Of a DNA stretch of 64,000 nt, positions 25,362-37,045 are shown in pieces. The DNA lies in the NCBI GenBank assembly GCA_023430975.1, contig JAEYYB010000083.1, forward strand, positions 11,898 through 75,897, read 5' to 3'. Source of the stretch: Bacillota bacterium (GTDB lineage: Bacteria > Bacillota > Clostridia > Acetivibrionales > DSM-2933). Both the position numbers and the translations under genes were made by a program. Position 1 is the stretch's first letter. The number at the start of each line of letters is the position of its first letter. The notes under the pieces were generated by a model that searched no databases, was not told where the DNA came from, and saw only the letters and a list, made by a program, of their open reading frames with translations.

Positions 25362-27425
25362 TTGTCAGGTCAATATTCCAATGAACCTATGCTTGATATG
25401 TACATATTTGAGACCACACAAAACATTGAGCAGCTTGAAATGTTGATTTTAGATAATGAAAAGGCAAGCTGCTACACCCAGGAAGCAATCAATGAGATAT
25501 TCCGAATTATGCATACTATTAAAGGTTCTTCAGCTATGATGCTTTTTGACAACATTTCAAACTTGGCACACTCTATTGAAGATCTTTTTTACTTCCTTCG
25601 AGAGGTAAAACCACAAAATATTGATTGCTCAATTCTCTCGGATTTTGTATTGGAAAGTGTAGATTTTATTAAAGCTGAGCTCCAGAAAATAAAAGATAAA
25701 TGCAATGTTGATGGAGACTCATCAATTCTTATAACAAATATCAAGGGGTTTCTTGCTCGGTTAAAAGAAGAAAATCATTCACAGGTTGAAATTAATAAAC
25801 CTGTTTCAACGGCTCAGCCGCGATATTACATCAAAAAGGATAATGCTGGAAATGATCAAATCAATAATTTCTTTCAAGCCACGATATTTTTTGAAGACGG
25901 TTGTCAAATGGAGAATATCCGTGCGTTTTCAGTAATTCATACTCTAAAAGAACTGGTCAAAGACGTCTATTATGTTCCGGAAAACATTATTGAAAGTGAT
26001 GAAAGTATTGAAATTATAAGAGAAAATGGGTTTAATATTTTTATTAAAACCCACAAATCATATGATGAAATAAACGAGTCATTACAACAGACTATATTTT
26101 TGAAAGACCTTGAACTTATCCAATTGGAGAATGATGAAGAATTTGTTCAATTTGACAAACAAAGTCAAATGGTCGTTGAGGCAAGTCCCATTAAAGTACC
26201 TGTAACTTCGGCTCAAACCAACAAGGAGCCCTTGGAAAAGGATGTAGTCTCTTCTATAAATCAGAGTATTATAAGCGTAAATGTTACAAAGCTGGACAAA
26301 CTTATGGACCTCATCGGTGAGATGGTAATTGCAGAGGCTATGGTTACGCATAATCCCGACCTTAAGGGCTTAAATCTTAGAAATTTTCGCAAATCAGCCC
26401 ATCACCTCCATAAAATCACCTTGGAAATGCAGGATCTTATAATGTCTGTCAGGATGGTACCTCTTTCCATGACATTCCAGAAAATGAACCGAATTGTAAG
26501 GGATATGAGCAAAAAGCTGGGAAAGGAAGTACAATTGGAGCTTATCGGAGAGGAGACAGAGGTCGATAAAAATATTATCGAGCATATTTCTGACCCTCTC
26601 ATGCATCTTGTACGCAATGCTGTAGATCATGGTATTGAAGATCCACAAGACAGAGAAGCAGGAGGAAAGCCTAAAACAGGCAAGATTGTACTTGAAGCGA
26701 AGAATGCAGGAAGTGATGTCCTTATAATAATTAAGGATGATGGAAAAGGACTAAACAAAGAAAAGATACTAGAGCGTGCGAAAGAAAATGATCTTTTAAT
26801 AAAATCTGAACAGGAAATGACAGACAGGGAGATTTACAGTCTTATTTTACTTCCGGGATTCTCAACAAAGGACACTATAACGGAGTTCAGCGGCAGGGGG
26901 GTTGGGATGGATGTTGTTAAGAAAAATATTGAATTGGTAGGTGGAACAGTATTAATTGACAGTGAGGAAGGTATTGGTTCAACTATTACCCTTAAACTTC
27001 CTCTTACCCTTGCTATTATTGACGGTATGAATGTAAAAGTAGGAAGTTCATGTTACACTATTCCCATTACGACGATTAAACAATCGTTCAGGCCTAAAGA
27101 ATCTGATCTTATTAAAGAACCAGATGGAAGCGAACTGATCATGGTTCGTGGAAACTGTTATCCAATCCTTCGATTGCACCAACACTATGGCATTAAAACA
27201 GATATAACAAATCTCACTGAAGGAATCATCATTATGGCAGAACAGGATGAAAAAACTATTTGCGTATTTGCTGATGCACTAATAGGGCAGCAGCAGGTAG
27301 TTGTAAAAACTCTACCCAACTATATAAAAAATACGCGAAAGATACAAGGACTTGCCGGATGCACGCTGCTTGGAGATGGCTGCATCAGTTTAATCCTTGA
27401 TATTGGTGGGCTTGTTAAGGTATGA
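25362..27425 (+). CDS. cheA: CheA-type chemotaxis histidine kinase
   Basis: 687 residues from TTG 25362. The order is: HPt domain with phospho-acceptor in MHTIKGSSAMM (about H51), a middle region without clear CheY-binding signature, dimerisation helices, HATPase_c (NAVDHGIEDP, DDGKGL, GRGVGMDVV) and a C-terminal CheW-like domain that docks to receptors. The start is chosen because AAGGTG lies just before TTG and the resulting start SGQYSNEPMLDMYIFE fits the family; an ATG at 25344 has no ribosome site. No separate cheW is present here. Confidence 0.92.
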   Translation: MSGQYSNEPMLDMYIFETTQNIEQLEMLILDNEKASCYTQEAINEIFRIMHTIKGSSAMMLFDNISNLAHSIEDLFYFLREVKPQNIDCSILSDFVLESVDFIKAELQKIKDKCNVDGDSSILITNIKGFLARLKEENHSQVEINKPVSTAQPRYYIKKDNAGNDQINNFFQATIFFEDGCQMENIRAFSVIHTLKELVKDVYYVPENIIESDESIEIIRENGFNIFIKTHKSYDEINESLQQTIFLKDLELIQLENDEEFVQFDKQSQMVVEASPIKVPVTSAQTNKEPLEKDVVSSINQSIISVNVTKLDKLMDLIGEMVIAEAMVTHNPDLKGLNLRNFRKSAHHLHKITLEMQDLIMSVRMVPLSMTFQKMNRIVRDMSKKLGKEVQLELIGEETEVDKNIIEHISDPLMHLVRNAVDHGIEDPQDREAGGKPKTGKIVLEAKNAGSDVLIIIKDDGKGLNKEKILERAKENDLLIKSEQEMTDREIYSLILLPGFSTKDTITEFSGRGVGMDVVKKNIELVGGTVLIDSEEGIGSTITLKLPLTLAIIDGMNVKVGSSCYTIPITTIKQSFRPKESDLIKEPDGSELIMVRGNCYPILRLHQHYGIKTDITNLTEGIIIMAEQDEKTICVFADALIGQQQVVVKTLPNYIKNTRKIQGLAGCTLLGDGCISLILDIGGLVKV

Positions 27426-27522
27426 CCAGGCATAAATAAAAAATTACTTCCGCTTTTGTAACTGCTTAATGATGGTGACATAAATGCTTTTAAAATATCC
27501 GATGATTAGGGAGGAATAGAAA

Positions 27523-29250
27523 ATGAAATGGTTCTATAATTTGAAAATTAGCGTCAAGTTAATAACTGCATTTATTATTATGGCTGTATTAGCAGGTGTT
27601 GTTGGTGTAGTAGGTATTTCTAACATTAAGGGAGTAGATGAAAATTATACCGATCTTTATAATAATTTCGGGGTAGCAATCGGTGATATCGGCAAGGCAA
27701 GTATAGATTTTCAAAATATCCGTGCAGTTACACGTGACGTTTTTTTAAGTAAAGAAACGAAAGACAAGGAAACTCATATAAATAAACTGAAAGATTTAGA
27801 CAAGTCTATGGAAGATTCACTTGCCGTGTTTTATAAAAGCCTTCAGACTGAGGATGGAAAAAAGGCATACAATTCTCTGATGGAAGATCTGAAAAAATAT
27901 AATGAAGTGCGTGATAAGGCTATCAGTATGTCACTTAACAACCAAGATGATCAAGCTGTTGCTCTCTTCTATGGAGAAGGTACGGCTCCTGCAGCTGAGG
28001 CAAGTAAGTATGTTGATGAACTTTTTGAATTAAAAAGATCAGGAGGACTTCAAAGGTCTGAAGAATACAACAAAACCACCGATTCTACAGTTGTGATGAT
28101 GCTGGCTGTTATTGCAATAGCTATGATAATGGCATTCGCATTAGGCATTTTCATTTCTCGAATAATTAGTAATCCTGTAAAGAAGCTAGTGATTGCTGCT
28201 GAGAAAATTGCTGATGGAAATCTTGAGGTTGAGATTGAAGAGAATACAAAGGATGAGATAGGAACACTGGCTACTGCATTTAAGAAAATGTCTGATAACT
28301 TAAATGATGTTATGACAAATATAAGCATTGCTGCTGAACAGGTTGCTTCAGGTTCGAAGCAGGTTTCTGACTCCAGCATGGCCCTTTCTCAAGGAGCGAC
28401 TGAACAGGCTAGTTCTGTTGAAGAGTTAACCGCTTCCCTTGAAGAAATCTCAGCACAAACAAGACAAAATGCAGACAGTGCAAATCAAGCCAATTCTCTT
28501 GCAGAAACTGCAAAGAGCAACGCGATTAATGGAAATGGTCAAATGAAGGATATGTTAAAATCCATGGATGAAATAAATATCTCTTCAAGCAACATTTCAA
28601 AAATTATAAAAGTTATTGATGAGATTGCATTCCAGACAAACATTCTTGCTTTGAATGCTGCAGTAGAAGCAGCAAGAGCCGGACAACACGGTAAAGGATT
28701 CGCTGTTGTAGCAGAGGAAGTAAGAAACCTGGCAGCAAGATCAGCGGATGCTGCAAAAGAGACAACTGATATGATAGAAGGGTCAATTAAAAAAGTTGAA
28801 GATGGTACTAAGATTGCAAATCATACAGCAGAAGCTCTTAATAAGATTGTAGACGACGTAGCAAAGGTTGCAAATCTTGTAGGGAATATTGCAACAGCTT
28901 CTAATGAACAAGCTTCTGCCATTTCACAGGTTAATCAAGGTGTAATGCAGGTGTCTTCAGTAATACAAACCAACTCTGCTACTTCCGAAGAAAGTGCCGC
29001 AGCCAGTGAAGAACTCTCAAGTCAGGCGGAACTATTAAAGGAACAGGTTTCAAGGTTTAAACTGAGAAGGTCATACAATAGAGGTGCTCATTCCTACAAG
29101 GAAATGCAGGAAATAAACCCGAATGTCTTAAATATAATTGAGCAAATGAATAGTAGCAAGAGAATAAGCCATACTTCAGAGACTAATTCCCAAATACCTG
29201 CTAATGCAAAGAAAATCGCATTAAGTGATAAAGAGTTCGGAAAATACTAG
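27523..29250 (+). CDS. Methyl-accepting chemotaxis protein (4HB sensor)
   Basis: 575 residues. TM1 lies at about 11-31, a four-helix-bundle extracellular sensor (about 35-185) follows, then TM2 (about 188-212), HAMP (about 213-266) and a signalling hairpin with [20 protein letters not shown] at the tip. A long, polar C-terminal tail of about 60 residues follows the coiled coil. It is embedded between cheA and cheR and so is the probable dedicated input of this chemosensory array. Ribosome site GGGAGG. Confidence 0.92.
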   Translation: MKWFYNLKISVKLITAFIIMAVLAGVVGVVGISNIKGVDENYTDLYNNFGVAIGDIGKASIDFQNIRAVTRDVFLSKETKDKETHINKLKDLDKSMEDSLAVFYKSLQTEDGKKAYNSLMEDLKKYNEVRDKAISMSLNNQDDQAVALFYGEGTAPAAEASKYVDELFELKRSGGLQRSEEYNKTTDSTVVMMLAVIAIAMIMAFALGIFISRIISNPVKKLVIAAEKIADGNLEVEIEENTKDEIGTLATAFKKMSDNLNDVMTNISIAAEQVASGSKQVSDSSMALSQGATEQASSVEELTASLEEISAQTRQNADSANQANSLAETAKSNAINGNGQMKDMLKSMDEINISSSNISKIIKVIDEIAFQTNILALNAAVEAARAGQHGKGFAVVAEEVRNLAARSADAAKETTDMIEGSIKKVEDGTKIANHTAEALNKIVDDVAKVANLVGNIATASNEQASAISQVNQGVMQVSSVIQTNSATSEESAAASEELSSQAELLKEQVSRFKLRRSYNRGAHSYKEMQEINPNVLNIIEQMNSSKRISHTSETNSQIPANAKKIALSDKEFGKY

Positions 29251-29340
29251 GTATAATACTAGGTTTAAGATATATGGGGTCTGGAGGAAATTTATTTCTC
29301 CAGACCTTACTATACTACTATAAAGGTAGGTGCAGGTTTC

Positions 29341-30156
29341 ATGGTTTCAATTACAGAACAGGAATTCAAACAATTATCAAGTTATATTAAATCCAATTAT
29401 GGAATTAATCTAAAAGAAGAGAAAATGGCACTTGTAAATGGAAGACTCCAAAATGTCCTCCAACAAGAAGGCTTTCATAATTTCACCCAATACTACAAAC
29501 ATATAATTGATAATAAGGCAGGAGATGCAGTGGTAACACTCTTAGATAAGATTACAACCAATCATACATTTTTTATGAGAGAGCCTGATCATTTTCATTA
29601 TTTTAGAGATACTGTTCTCCCTTATCTAAGTAATACAGTCAGGGAGAAGGATCTTAGAATTTGGTGTGCGGCCAGTTCTTCTGGTGAAGAATCCTATACG
29701 TTGGCTATGATAATGGATGAATTCTTCGGCTCGGATAAGGTGCTATGGGATACTAAAGTATTGGCCACCGACATATCTGAAAAGGTATTGAACATAGCTA
29801 AAGAAGGAGTATATGACAATGAACGGATTTCTCCGTTGCCTACCCATTGGAAGCTTAACTATTTTAAAAAACTTGACAGTGAAAAATCTATCATGGTCGA
29901 TAAGATCAAGAATGAAGTTATATATAGAAAATTTAATCTAATGGATGAGGTATTTCCATTTAAGAAAAAGTTCCATACCATTTTTTGCAGGAATGTAATG
30001 ATATACTTTGATAATGATACCAAAACCAAACTTATAAATAAGTTTTATGATCAAATGGAGTATGGAGGGTACCTCTTTATTGGACATTCTGAATCCCTTA
30101 AAAGAGAATCTACAAAATTCAAATATATTATGCCGGCAGTATATAGAAAGGAATAG
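29341..30156 (+). CDS. cheR: CheR chemoreceptor glutamate methyltransferase
   Basis: 271 residues, normal length. An N-terminal helical domain precedes the SAM-binding domain (LRIWCAASSSGEESYTLAM; then VLATDIS and IFCRNVMIYFD), ending with the family motif GGYLFIGHSESL. It methylates receptor glutamates for adaptation. No cheB or cheD is present in the cluster. It ends four bases before the hybrid kinase start. Confidence 0.94.
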   Translation: MVSITEQEFKQLSSYIKSNYGINLKEEKMALVNGRLQNVLQQEGFHNFTQYYKHIIDNKAGDAVVTLLDKITTNHTFFMREPDHFHYFRDTVLPYLSNTVREKDLRIWCAASSSGEESYTLAMIMDEFFGSDKVLWDTKVLATDISEKVLNIAKEGVYDNERISPLPTHWKLNYFKKLDSEKSIMVDKIKNEVIYRKFNLMDEVFPFKKKFHTIFCRNVMIYFDNDTKTKLINKFYDQMEYGGYLFIGHSESLKRESTKFKYIMPAVYRKE

Positions 30157-30160
30157 ATCG

Positions 30161-33100
30161 GTGATTAATATGGAATTTGAACCTCAAAATACGAATTTCT
30201 CCCAAATGGAAGCACTATTTTCAATGGGAGATGGCGTTATTACTACAGATCTTCAGGGAAAAATTACTTATATGAACCCATCGGCAGAAAAGATGACAGG
30301 ATTTATATTCATTGAAGCTTATGGAAAGGATTTCTTCGAAATATTTCGACTTATTAATGCTGTTACAAATGAGCCTCTGGAAAGCCCTGTAGATACTGTT
30401 TTAAAAAAAGGTACCACAATCGGGCTTCAAAATCAGTCTGCTATTTGTACAGGCAGTGGAAATATAAATTATGTATCTGCAAGTTGTTCTCCCATTATTA
30501 GTGATGATAGAACTGTTGGAGTGATAGTAGTTTTTCGTGAGATTACGCAAATCAAACGCATGGAAGAAAAACTACGTGTGGAGAGAAACAACTTCAAAAC
30601 AATATTTGAATCCACTCCTGTTGGAAAGGTGATTCTTGATAAACAACTTATCATTAAACAGATTAATAAAGCATTCCTGAGATGGCTTGAAAAAGAAGAG
30701 TGTGTAGAAGGTAAAGTGTTAGGTGATGGTGTTGGTTGTCCAAATAGTCTGGAGAATGGCTGCGGAAATGGAACGGAATGTTTTTGTTGTGCAGTGAGAA
30801 ATAATGCAAAAAAGGTACTTGAAACAGGAGAGTCTATTATTGCATTAATCAATAAATTCAAAGTGAATGAGACAGGAGAAATCTTTTGGTATAAACTTGA
30901 CTTCGTACCGATTGAAATAGATGACGAGGCTTGTATATTGCTTGTTGTTGAGGACATTACCAAACAGAAAATGAACGAGGAAAAACTGCTTAAATCCAAT
31001 GACTATCTTAACAACATTCTAGATGGTTTTCCTGCCTTGCTGTGGAGGGATGAGGCAAATAAGGAATGTGAATATGTCAACAAGGCCTGGTGTCAATTTA
31101 CAGGAGAAACTTATAAAGAGGCTCTTAAAGGTAGGTTGGAAAGGCATATACACCCTGATGATATAGAACGTTGCAAGGAAAATTATGATATTTGTGTTGA
31201 GAATAGAATTCCATATCAGATTGAGTATAAGCTTAAAAGACATGATGGCTTATATAGGTGGGTTATGGATACTGGTAAGCCGTTTTATGACCTTGATGAA
31301 AACTACCAGGGCTATATTGGTGTCATTCAAGATATAACAGAAAGAAAAGAATATGAGGAAACTCTGTCAGATATGAGTAAATTCTATCTTCGGATATTTG
31401 AGAATTTTCCAATTATATTATGGAAAACAGATAAAGAAGGCAATATAACATATATAGACAACAAATGGATAAAAGTACTGGGTAGACCGGATGAGGGAGG
31501 AGGGTATCGATGGTTGAATTTCATACATCCTGATGACAGAAATCATTGTTTGAAAATCCAAAAAACTGCTTTTGCTGAATATCATGACTTTGATATGGAG
31601 TTTAGATATATTTCAAAGAGCGGAGAATATAGATGGGCACATTCTTACAATCAGCCATTCTATAATCATAAAAATGAATTTGAAGGATATATCGGAATAG
31701 CTATTGACATTCACGACAGAAAAGTTGCTGAAGATAGTAGAAAAATATATGAACTTCTATCTGAGGTATCCAGAGAGACAATATTGTTTATTGATGAGGA
31801 AGGGAGTATTATAGATGCCAATCGTGCTGCCGTTAAATTATACGGATATACATTAGATGAGCTGTGTTCTATGAATATAAGGGATATTAGAGTAAACGGT
31901 GAATTGTTTGAAAGTCAATTTGAAGAAGCTAGCACCCGAGGAATATCATTTGAAACAGAACATCGATGCAAGGATGGAAGTATATTCCCTGTTGAGGTAA
32001 GTTCCCAAGGAATGGATATAAAAGGCAAAAAGATAATTGTAAGTATTATCAGAAATATTTATGAACGAAAAAAAGTAGAAGAAGCTTTACGTAAAAGTGA
32101 GGAAAAATACAAGCATCTGTTTAACAGTGCTGCAGATGCCGTTTTCCTGCAAACATTCAGTGGCGATTCAGGAAAAAGCAGCCGTCTTATTGAGGTAAAT
32201 GATGCAGCATGTAAGAGTTTTGGATATACAAGAGAAGAGCTTTTGTGCATGAATTCATCAGATATAATTGCACCGAATTATCAAAAATTAGTAAAGGATT
32301 ACATAAATGCTATGCAGCACCAATCTCACATTACAGTTGAAAGTATGCATGTCTCGAAAGATGGCATTAAGATACCGGTAGAGGTTAGCATACACTCCTT
32401 TGAACTTGATGGAGAAAAGGTATGGTTGTCTGTTGCACGTGATATTACAGAGAGGAAAAAAGCAGAATCTCTTATTATTGAAAGTGAAAAAAGATACCAT
32501 TCGCTATTTATGAATATGGACAGTGGTTTTATATATTGTAAACCAACATTTCGATGTGATGGAAAAGCAGATGATTTTGAGTTTATTGAAGTCAATAAAG
32601 CTTTTGAGGCAATTATGGGAAAGAGTAAGGAGGAACTTGTTGGAAAGAGATTTTCTGAAATTTTCCCTGAATTTATGCGTTTCTACCTGGATCGGATATC
32701 CTGTTGGGGAGAAATAGCGTTGACACAAAAGGGAAGAATTGAAACGGAATACTTCTCCAATATATGCGGCAAATGGCTCACAGTAGCGACCTATAGTCCG
32801 GAAAAAGGTTACTTTTCATGTATTATCACAGATATTACAAATGAGAAACGTGCAAAACTACAATTAAAAAAAGCAAAAGAAGAGGCAGAGTATGAAAGGG
32901 AAATTGCCGAAACTGCCAACAAGGCAAAAAGTGAATTTTTAGCGAACATGAGCCATGAAATACGCACACCAATTAATGGAGTTATGGGAATGCTGGAATT
33001 AACCATGCTAACAGACCTTAATAAAAACCAAAAAGACAATCTAATCACCGCAAAGGGTTGTGCCATGTCACTTTTAAGAATCATTAATGATATACTGGAT

Positions 33101-34381
33101 TTTTCAAAGATGGAGGCAGGTAAACTTACAATTGAAAAGATTGATTTCGATATTAAAAACTTACTTGATGAAATAACAAAAGCACATTCAGTACGTGCAA
33201 ATGAAAAAGGTCTCGATCTACTATATACTTTTTCCTCCAATATTCCGCCATATCTGGTTGGAGACCCTAATAGACTCCAGCAAGTACTCAATAATTTAAT
33301 AAGCAATGCTATAAAATTTACAGATAATGGGGATGTCTCCATAGAGGTAAGGAAAAAAACTATCGCAAATGATTATATTGAATTACAATTCTCTGTAACC
33401 GATACAGGGATAGGTATTTCACCTGAAGGAATGGAACGATTATTCAAGAGTTTCAGCCAGGTAGATGGTTCCTACACAAGAAGATTCGGAGGAACCGGGT
33501 TGGGACTTGTAATATCCAGACAGCTTGTAGAAATGATGTCAGGGAAAATATGGGTAGAAAGCGAAGCTGGAAAGGGCAGTACATTCTATTTTACACTACC
33601 CTTTAGAATAGGCAGCAGACCATATGAAAAGCCTATAATAAGCAGTGTTCCAAATAAGCCTGAAAAAAAACTTAATATACTGGTAGTTGAAGATGATGAA
33701 GTGAATCGTTTTGTTGTTTCCAATATGCTCGATAAAAAGGGATATGCAGTAAATATTGCCTGCAACGGATTGGAGGCTGTAAAAGCTTACAAGGAAAACC
33801 AATATGATTTAATTATGATGGATATACAAATGCCTGAGATGGATGGCGTAGAAGCTACAAAGAACATAAGGCAGTGGGAAATTGATGGGGGCAAAAAGCA
33901 TACACCTATTATAGCACTGACAGCCTATGCACTACATGGAGACCGTGAAAAATTTTTGGCATTAGGGATGGATGAATATATCTCCAAGCCAATAGTATTG
34001 GAAGATCTGTATGTTACTATAGATAAGGTTATGAACCAGAAAGATAAGAATAATGAATCGGAAATAGAGGTAAGAATTTCAGATGACGGCAAGTTGATTA
34101 AGACAAAAATTAATGAGCCAGCTGCAGCTTGTAATGATGACTTGTTAGGTCAAATAGAAACCAAGATCGGAGAATTCGAGGATATAATATTAAGTAATGA
34201 CCTAGCCGCTATCGAAAATCATGCAAATAAATTAAAAAATCTATTTAATAGGATAGATGCTGATGATCTCAAGAGTACAGCTTTTAGAATTGAGCTGTTT
34301 GCAAGAAGCGGTAATCTTGAGGAAGCTATAAAATACTCCATGCAAATTCAAAGAGAGTATGAAACATTTAAAAATCTTTGA
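30161..34381 (+). CDS. Very large multi-PAS hybrid histidine kinase with receiver and HPt-like end
   Basis: 1406 residues from GTG 30161 (AAAGGA nine bases upstream); ATG 30170 is an alternative. No membrane segment is evident. Seven or so PAS/PAC units fill about residues 15-910 (several end in [13 protein letters not shown] linkers). HisKA follows with the phospho-acceptor in [15 protein letters not shown] (about H932), then HATPase_c (DTGIGIS, GTGLGL), a receiver domain (about 1168-1290, Asp in [11 protein letters not shown]) and a C-terminal helical domain with [10 protein letters not shown] that looks like a degenerate HPt. A full internal phosphorelay is implied. Its place after cheR suggests cross-talk with the CheA pathway. 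Confidence 0.9.
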   Translation: MINMEFEPQNTNFSQMEALFSMGDGVITTDLQGKITYMNPSAEKMTGFIFIEAYGKDFFEIFRLINAVTNEPLESPVDTVLKKGTTIGLQNQSAICTGSGNINYVSASCSPIISDDRTVGVIVVFREITQIKRMEEKLRVERNNFKTIFESTPVGKVILDKQLIIKQINKAFLRWLEKEECVEGKVLGDGVGCPNSLENGCGNGTECFCCAVRNNAKKVLETGESIIALINKFKVNETGEIFWYKLDFVPIEIDDEACILLVVEDITKQKMNEEKLLKSNDYLNNILDGFPALLWRDEANKECEYVNKAWCQFTGETYKEALKGRLERHIHPDDIERCKENYDICVENRIPYQIEYKLKRHDGLYRWVMDTGKPFYDLDENYQGYIGVIQDITERKEYEETLSDMSKFYLRIFENFPIILWKTDKEGNITYIDNKWIKVLGRPDEGGGYRWLNFIHPDDRNHCLKIQKTAFAEYHDFDMEFRYISKSGEYRWAHSYNQPFYNHKNEFEGYIGIAIDIHDRKVAEDSRKIYELLSEVSRETILFIDEEGSIIDANRAAVKLYGYTLDELCSMNIRDIRVNGELFESQFEEASTRGISFETEHRCKDGSIFPVEVSSQGMDIKGKKIIVSIIRNIYERKKVEEALRKSEEKYKHLFNSAADAVFLQTFSGDSGKSSRLIEVNDAACKSFGYTREELLCMNSSDIIAPNYQKLVKDYINAMQHQSHITVESMHVSKDGIKIPVEVSIHSFELDGEKVWLSVARDITERKKAESLIIESEKRYHSLFMNMDSGFIYCKPTFRCDGKADDFEFIEVNKAFEAIMGKSKEELVGKRFSEIFPEFMRFYLDRISCWGEIALTQKGRIETEYFSNICGKWLTVATYSPEKGYFSCIITDITNEKRAKLQLKKAKEEAEYEREIAETANKAKSEFLANMSHEIRTPINGVMGMLELTMLTDLNKNQKDNLITAKGCAMSLLRIINDILDFSKMEAGKLTIEKIDFDIKNLLDEITKAHSVRANEKGLDLLYTFSSNIPPYLVGDPNRLQQVLNNLISNAIKFTDNGDVSIEVRKKTIANDYIELQFSVTDTGIGISPEGMERLFKSFSQVDGSYTRRFGGTGLGLVISRQLVEMMSGKIWVESEAGKGSTFYFTLPFRIGSRPYEKPIISSVPNKPEKKLNILVVEDDEVNRFVVSNMLDKKGYAVNIACNGLEAVKAYKENQYDLIMMDIQMPEMDGVEATKNIRQWEIDGGKKHTPIIALTAYALHGDREKFLALGMDEYISKPIVLEDLYVTIDKVMNQKDKNNESEIEVRISDDGKLIKTKINEPAAACNDDLLGQIETKIGEFEDIILSNDLAAIENHANKLKNLFNRIDADDLKSTAFRIELFARSGNLEEAIKYSMQIQREYETFKNL

Positions 34382-34415
34382 CATAAAGATATTGGGAGAC
34401 TGCAGGATTAGTATT

Positions 34416-34452
34416 AAACGGTTGAGACTCTAAAAGAGCTCAACCGTTTTAG
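34416..34452 (+). terminator. Terminator of the chemosensory operon
   Basis: AAACGGTTGAG pairs with CTCAACCGTTT, with inner ACTCT/AGAG pairing, followed by T and AT-rich DNA; it lies 35 bases after the hybrid kinase. Confidence 0.75.
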
Positions 34453-34634
34453 AATATTGGTCCCATTTAATGTGCAATTTGATGAGGGTTCTACAGAATG
34501 CCTTTGAATATAAGCTTTGAACATATCTAATCCATTATTAATTTGGCATGGTTATTCTACACTAATATATATAGACATGCAATTACATGAAATTACTAAT
34601 GAGCCTTTTCTTTTCAAGGGATTTGCTATATTAT

Positions 34635-34700
34635 ATCTATATGAAAAAGATTTTAAATTAGCAAATGCAGTGGAATAGTCTGCATTTGCATTATAAAAAT
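34635..34700 (+). repeat. Palindromic repeat, family 2, upstream of DUF4184 gene
   Basis: GCAAATGCAG...CTGCATTTGC core with flanks AGATTTTA and ATTATAAAAA, matching the element at 12009-12099. It ends about 16 bases before the start codon and covers the likely 5' untranslated region. Confidence 0.6.
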
Positions 34701-34715
34701 GGCAGGAGGGGCTAC

Positions 34716-35501
34716 ATGCCGTTTACTTTTGTACACCCGGCAGTTTTCATACCATTAAAGGAAAAATGGAAAAAGTATTTTAACCTGACGGGCTTAGTTT
34801 TAGGGAGCATGGCACCGGACTTTGAATATTTTTTAAAATTTAAACCAAGTGCCGTAATTGGACATAGTGTTCTGGGATTTATGATGTTAAATTTGCCACT
34901 ATGTTTTTTGATAGCTTTTTTATTTCACAAATTTATAAAGAGGCCGCTTATATTGAGCATGCTGTCACCTTTTGACAGGTGGTTTTATTACATGGCTCAG
35001 AAGGAATGGAAAATTAATTCGTTTAAAGCAGTACTCATCTTTATCTATTCCTCACTTATCGGTATGATATCCCATGTGTTTTTGGATGCATTCACCCATG
35101 AATCAGGCCGGTTTGTTGAAATATTAACTGTACTTTCTACCAATTTACATATGTTCGGTTATTCGGTTCCTGTATATAAAATATTACAGCATGGATGTAC
35201 AGTTATATTTGGTATCGCAATTATTATTTATATGATTCATTTGAGAGATAAAAAGGCAAGAGTAAGCAGTATACCGACAATAAACAAGCTTGTTTATTTT
35301 TCATCGATTTTATTGGCAGGCGTGGCTTTTGTACTTATTGGTATGCTGTTTTCATTTGTTGATTTAAGCTTTACAAATAGAGGTATCGCTGTTGTAACGT
35401 TTATAAACGGTTGCATTTTTGGTTGCATAACTATGTCACTTATATATTTAAAGTATTTGAAAAGAGTATATTTAAATCAAGATGAAGGAATAAATATATA
35501 A
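34716..35501 (+). CDS. DUF4184-family membrane protein
   Basis: 261 residues, about six TM segments. N-terminal MPFTFVHPAV, the motif GSMAPDFEYF and the conserved His-rich loop MISHVFLDAFTHE match DUF4184, whose His/Asp residues recall membrane-bound metal-dependent hydrolases; function unknown. ATG at 34716 has AGGAGGGG upstream. Upstream in-frame ATG at 34665 lies inside a palindromic repeat and has no ribosome site. Confidence 0.8.
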   Translation: MPFTFVHPAVFIPLKEKWKKYFNLTGLVLGSMAPDFEYFLKFKPSAVIGHSVLGFMMLNLPLCFLIAFLFHKFIKRPLILSMLSPFDRWFYYMAQKEWKINSFKAVLIFIYSSLIGMISHVFLDAFTHESGRFVEILTVLSTNLHMFGYSVPVYKILQHGCTVIFGIAIIIYMIHLRDKKARVSSIPTINKLVYFSSILLAGVAFVLIGMLFSFVDLSFTNRGIAVVTFINGCIFGCITMSLIYLKYLKRVYLNQDEGINI

Positions 35502-35553
35502 GTTATGGTTATCATAGTTATACTGTTAGATGTGTTAATTGATTAATAACTTT

Positions 35554-35656
35554 TATATTAAAAGCTATTAATCAATTACATTTGAATGTCGTAAATCCCG
35601 TAAAAGCGTTCGTTATTTGCTCTGACAAATGTAAGATTATTAACACTTTTAATATA
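35554..35656 (+). repeat. Palindromic repeat, family 1, copy 5 (subfamily B)
   Basis: Ends TATATTAAAAGC and CACTTTTAATATA; interior AAATCCCGTAAAAGCGTTCG and CTCTGAC. The left arm is diverged (TTTGAATGTCG). It lies 30 bases before the DUF3892 gene. Confidence 0.9.
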
Positions 35657-35685
35657 ATAAAAAACAGAAAGTAAGAGGTATTATT

Positions 35686-35916
35686 ATGAGTGACCGGACA
35701 AAAATTATTAAAGTTAAGAAAGACAATTCAGGGGACATAACTGATGTAATGATGGAAAACGGAAATGTTTATTCAATTAATGAAGCAATTATGATGGCAA
35801 AAGACAATTTAATTGAGGGAGTTAATGTTGGCGTTTCGAAGAGCGGCAGGGAGTATATCAGGGCAAATCCAAACGGAACGGAAAATGATAATCTCGATAA
35901 TCTTCCTCAATTTTAG
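35686..35916 (+). CDS. DUF3892 small protein
   Basis: 76 residues. GDITDVMMENG, the segment NEAIMMAKDNLIEGVNVGVS and the C-terminal NLDNLPQF follow the DUF3892 pattern, a short cytosolic family of unknown function common in Firmicutes. AAGTAAGAGG gives a plausible ribosome site. Stands alone between a palindromic repeat and the pab genes. Confidence 0.75.
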   Translation: MSDRTKIIKVKKDNSGDITDVMMENGNVYSINEAIMMAKDNLIEGVNVGVSKSGREYIRANPNGTENDNLDNLPQF

Positions 35917-36061
35917 TTGTTAAATTTATCCCCATGATATAATATAAATATAATCAGTTATTAAGGTATGTCTTAACTGGGCTGCTGGATTAAATTCCTG
36001 TAGCCTTTATTTATACTTAAGAAATACAAATAAGTTTTAATCGTTTTGAAAGGATAATAGC

Positions 36062-37045
36062 ATGCAATGCAGTGCAATGGAAAACTGGATATTAAAAGCT
36101 AATTACTTTGGAAAAAATAATATTCCATTTGTTTTTATGATTGATTTCAATCTATCAAAGCCATTTATTGAAAAAGTAAGTGATATTGATAATTCCCATA
36201 TGTTATACGACTTTAATGGTTTTACAAATTGTGACTACAAGGATAATTCATATAGTAAAAGCATCGGTATAAAGTCTTATTCATTGGATTTTAAAAAATA
36301 TGAAGAGGCTTTTAAATACATACAGCAAAACCAGTATGCTGGAAATTCTTATTTGGCAAATCTTACTTTTCCTATAAGGGTAGAGCTCAGTTCTTCATTG
36401 AAGGAAATATTCCATTGTAGTTTTGCAAAATATAAAATATGGTACCAGGATAAATTTGTTGTTTTTTCACCTGAAATTTTCGTTCGTATAGATAATGGAA
36501 TTATATCTTCATATCCAATGAAGGGGACCATAGATGCCTCAATAAAAAATGCAGAGGAAATAATACTTTCTGATGAAAAAGAGGCTGCCGAACATGCAAC
36601 AATAGTAGATTTGATTAGAAATGACCTTAATATGGTTGCAAGTAATGTTACTGTCGAAAAAAACCGTTATATCGATAAAATTATTTCCAACCAACGAAAC
36701 CTATTGCAGGTAAGTTCTAAAATTGTGGGAAAGCTTAGTCAGGATTATAATGAAAGGCTTGGAGATATTATGGTGAAATTGCTCCCGGCCGGTTCAATAA
36801 CAGGTGCACCGAAGAAAAAGACGGTAGAGATAATCAAAAATGCTGAAAAGTATGACAGGGGTTATTATTGCGGTATTTGCGGATGCTTTGACGGAAGTAG
36901 ACTGGATAGCGGTGTTATGATAAGGTTTATTGAAAATATAGATGGAGAATATTACTACAAAAGCGGCGGAGGCATAACCATATATAGCGATGTGGAATCT
37001 GAATACAGGGAGTTGAATAACAAAATTTATGTTCCGTTTGGTTGA
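36062..37045 (+). CDS. pabB: Aminodeoxychorismate synthase component I
   Basis: 327 residues, a compact member of the chorismate-binding family. It retains the C-terminal catalytic blocks PMKGTID, HATIVDLIRNDLN, LLPAGSITGAPKKKTVEII and YCGICGCFDG, ending YYKSGGGITIYSD. It makes 4-amino-4-deoxychorismate for folate synthesis with a PabA glutaminase that is not in this window. AAAGGA upstream of the ATG. Overlaps the next gene by 17 bases, so the two are coupled. Confidence 0.9.
   Translation: MQCSAMENWILKANYFGKNNIPFVFMIDFNLSKPFIEKVSDIDNSHMLYDFNGFTNCDYKDNSYSKSIGIKSYSLDFKKYEEAFKYIQQNQYAGNSYLANLTFPIRVELSSSLKEIFHCSFAKYKIWYQDKFVVFSPEIFVRIDNGIISSYPMKGTIDASIKNAEEIILSDEKEAAEHATIVDLIRNDLNMVASNVTVEKNRYIDKIISNQRNLLQVSSKIVGKLSQDYNERLGDIMVKLLPAGSITGAPKKKTVEIIKNAEKYDRGYYCGICGCFDGSRLDSGVMIRFIENIDGEYYYKSGGGITIYSDVESEYRELNNKIYVPFG

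Noticed and set aside
35917..36061. Riboswitch upstream of pabB
   Set aside because: Short region without a recognisable conserved riboswitch core; only a weak promoter-like TATAAT stretch.
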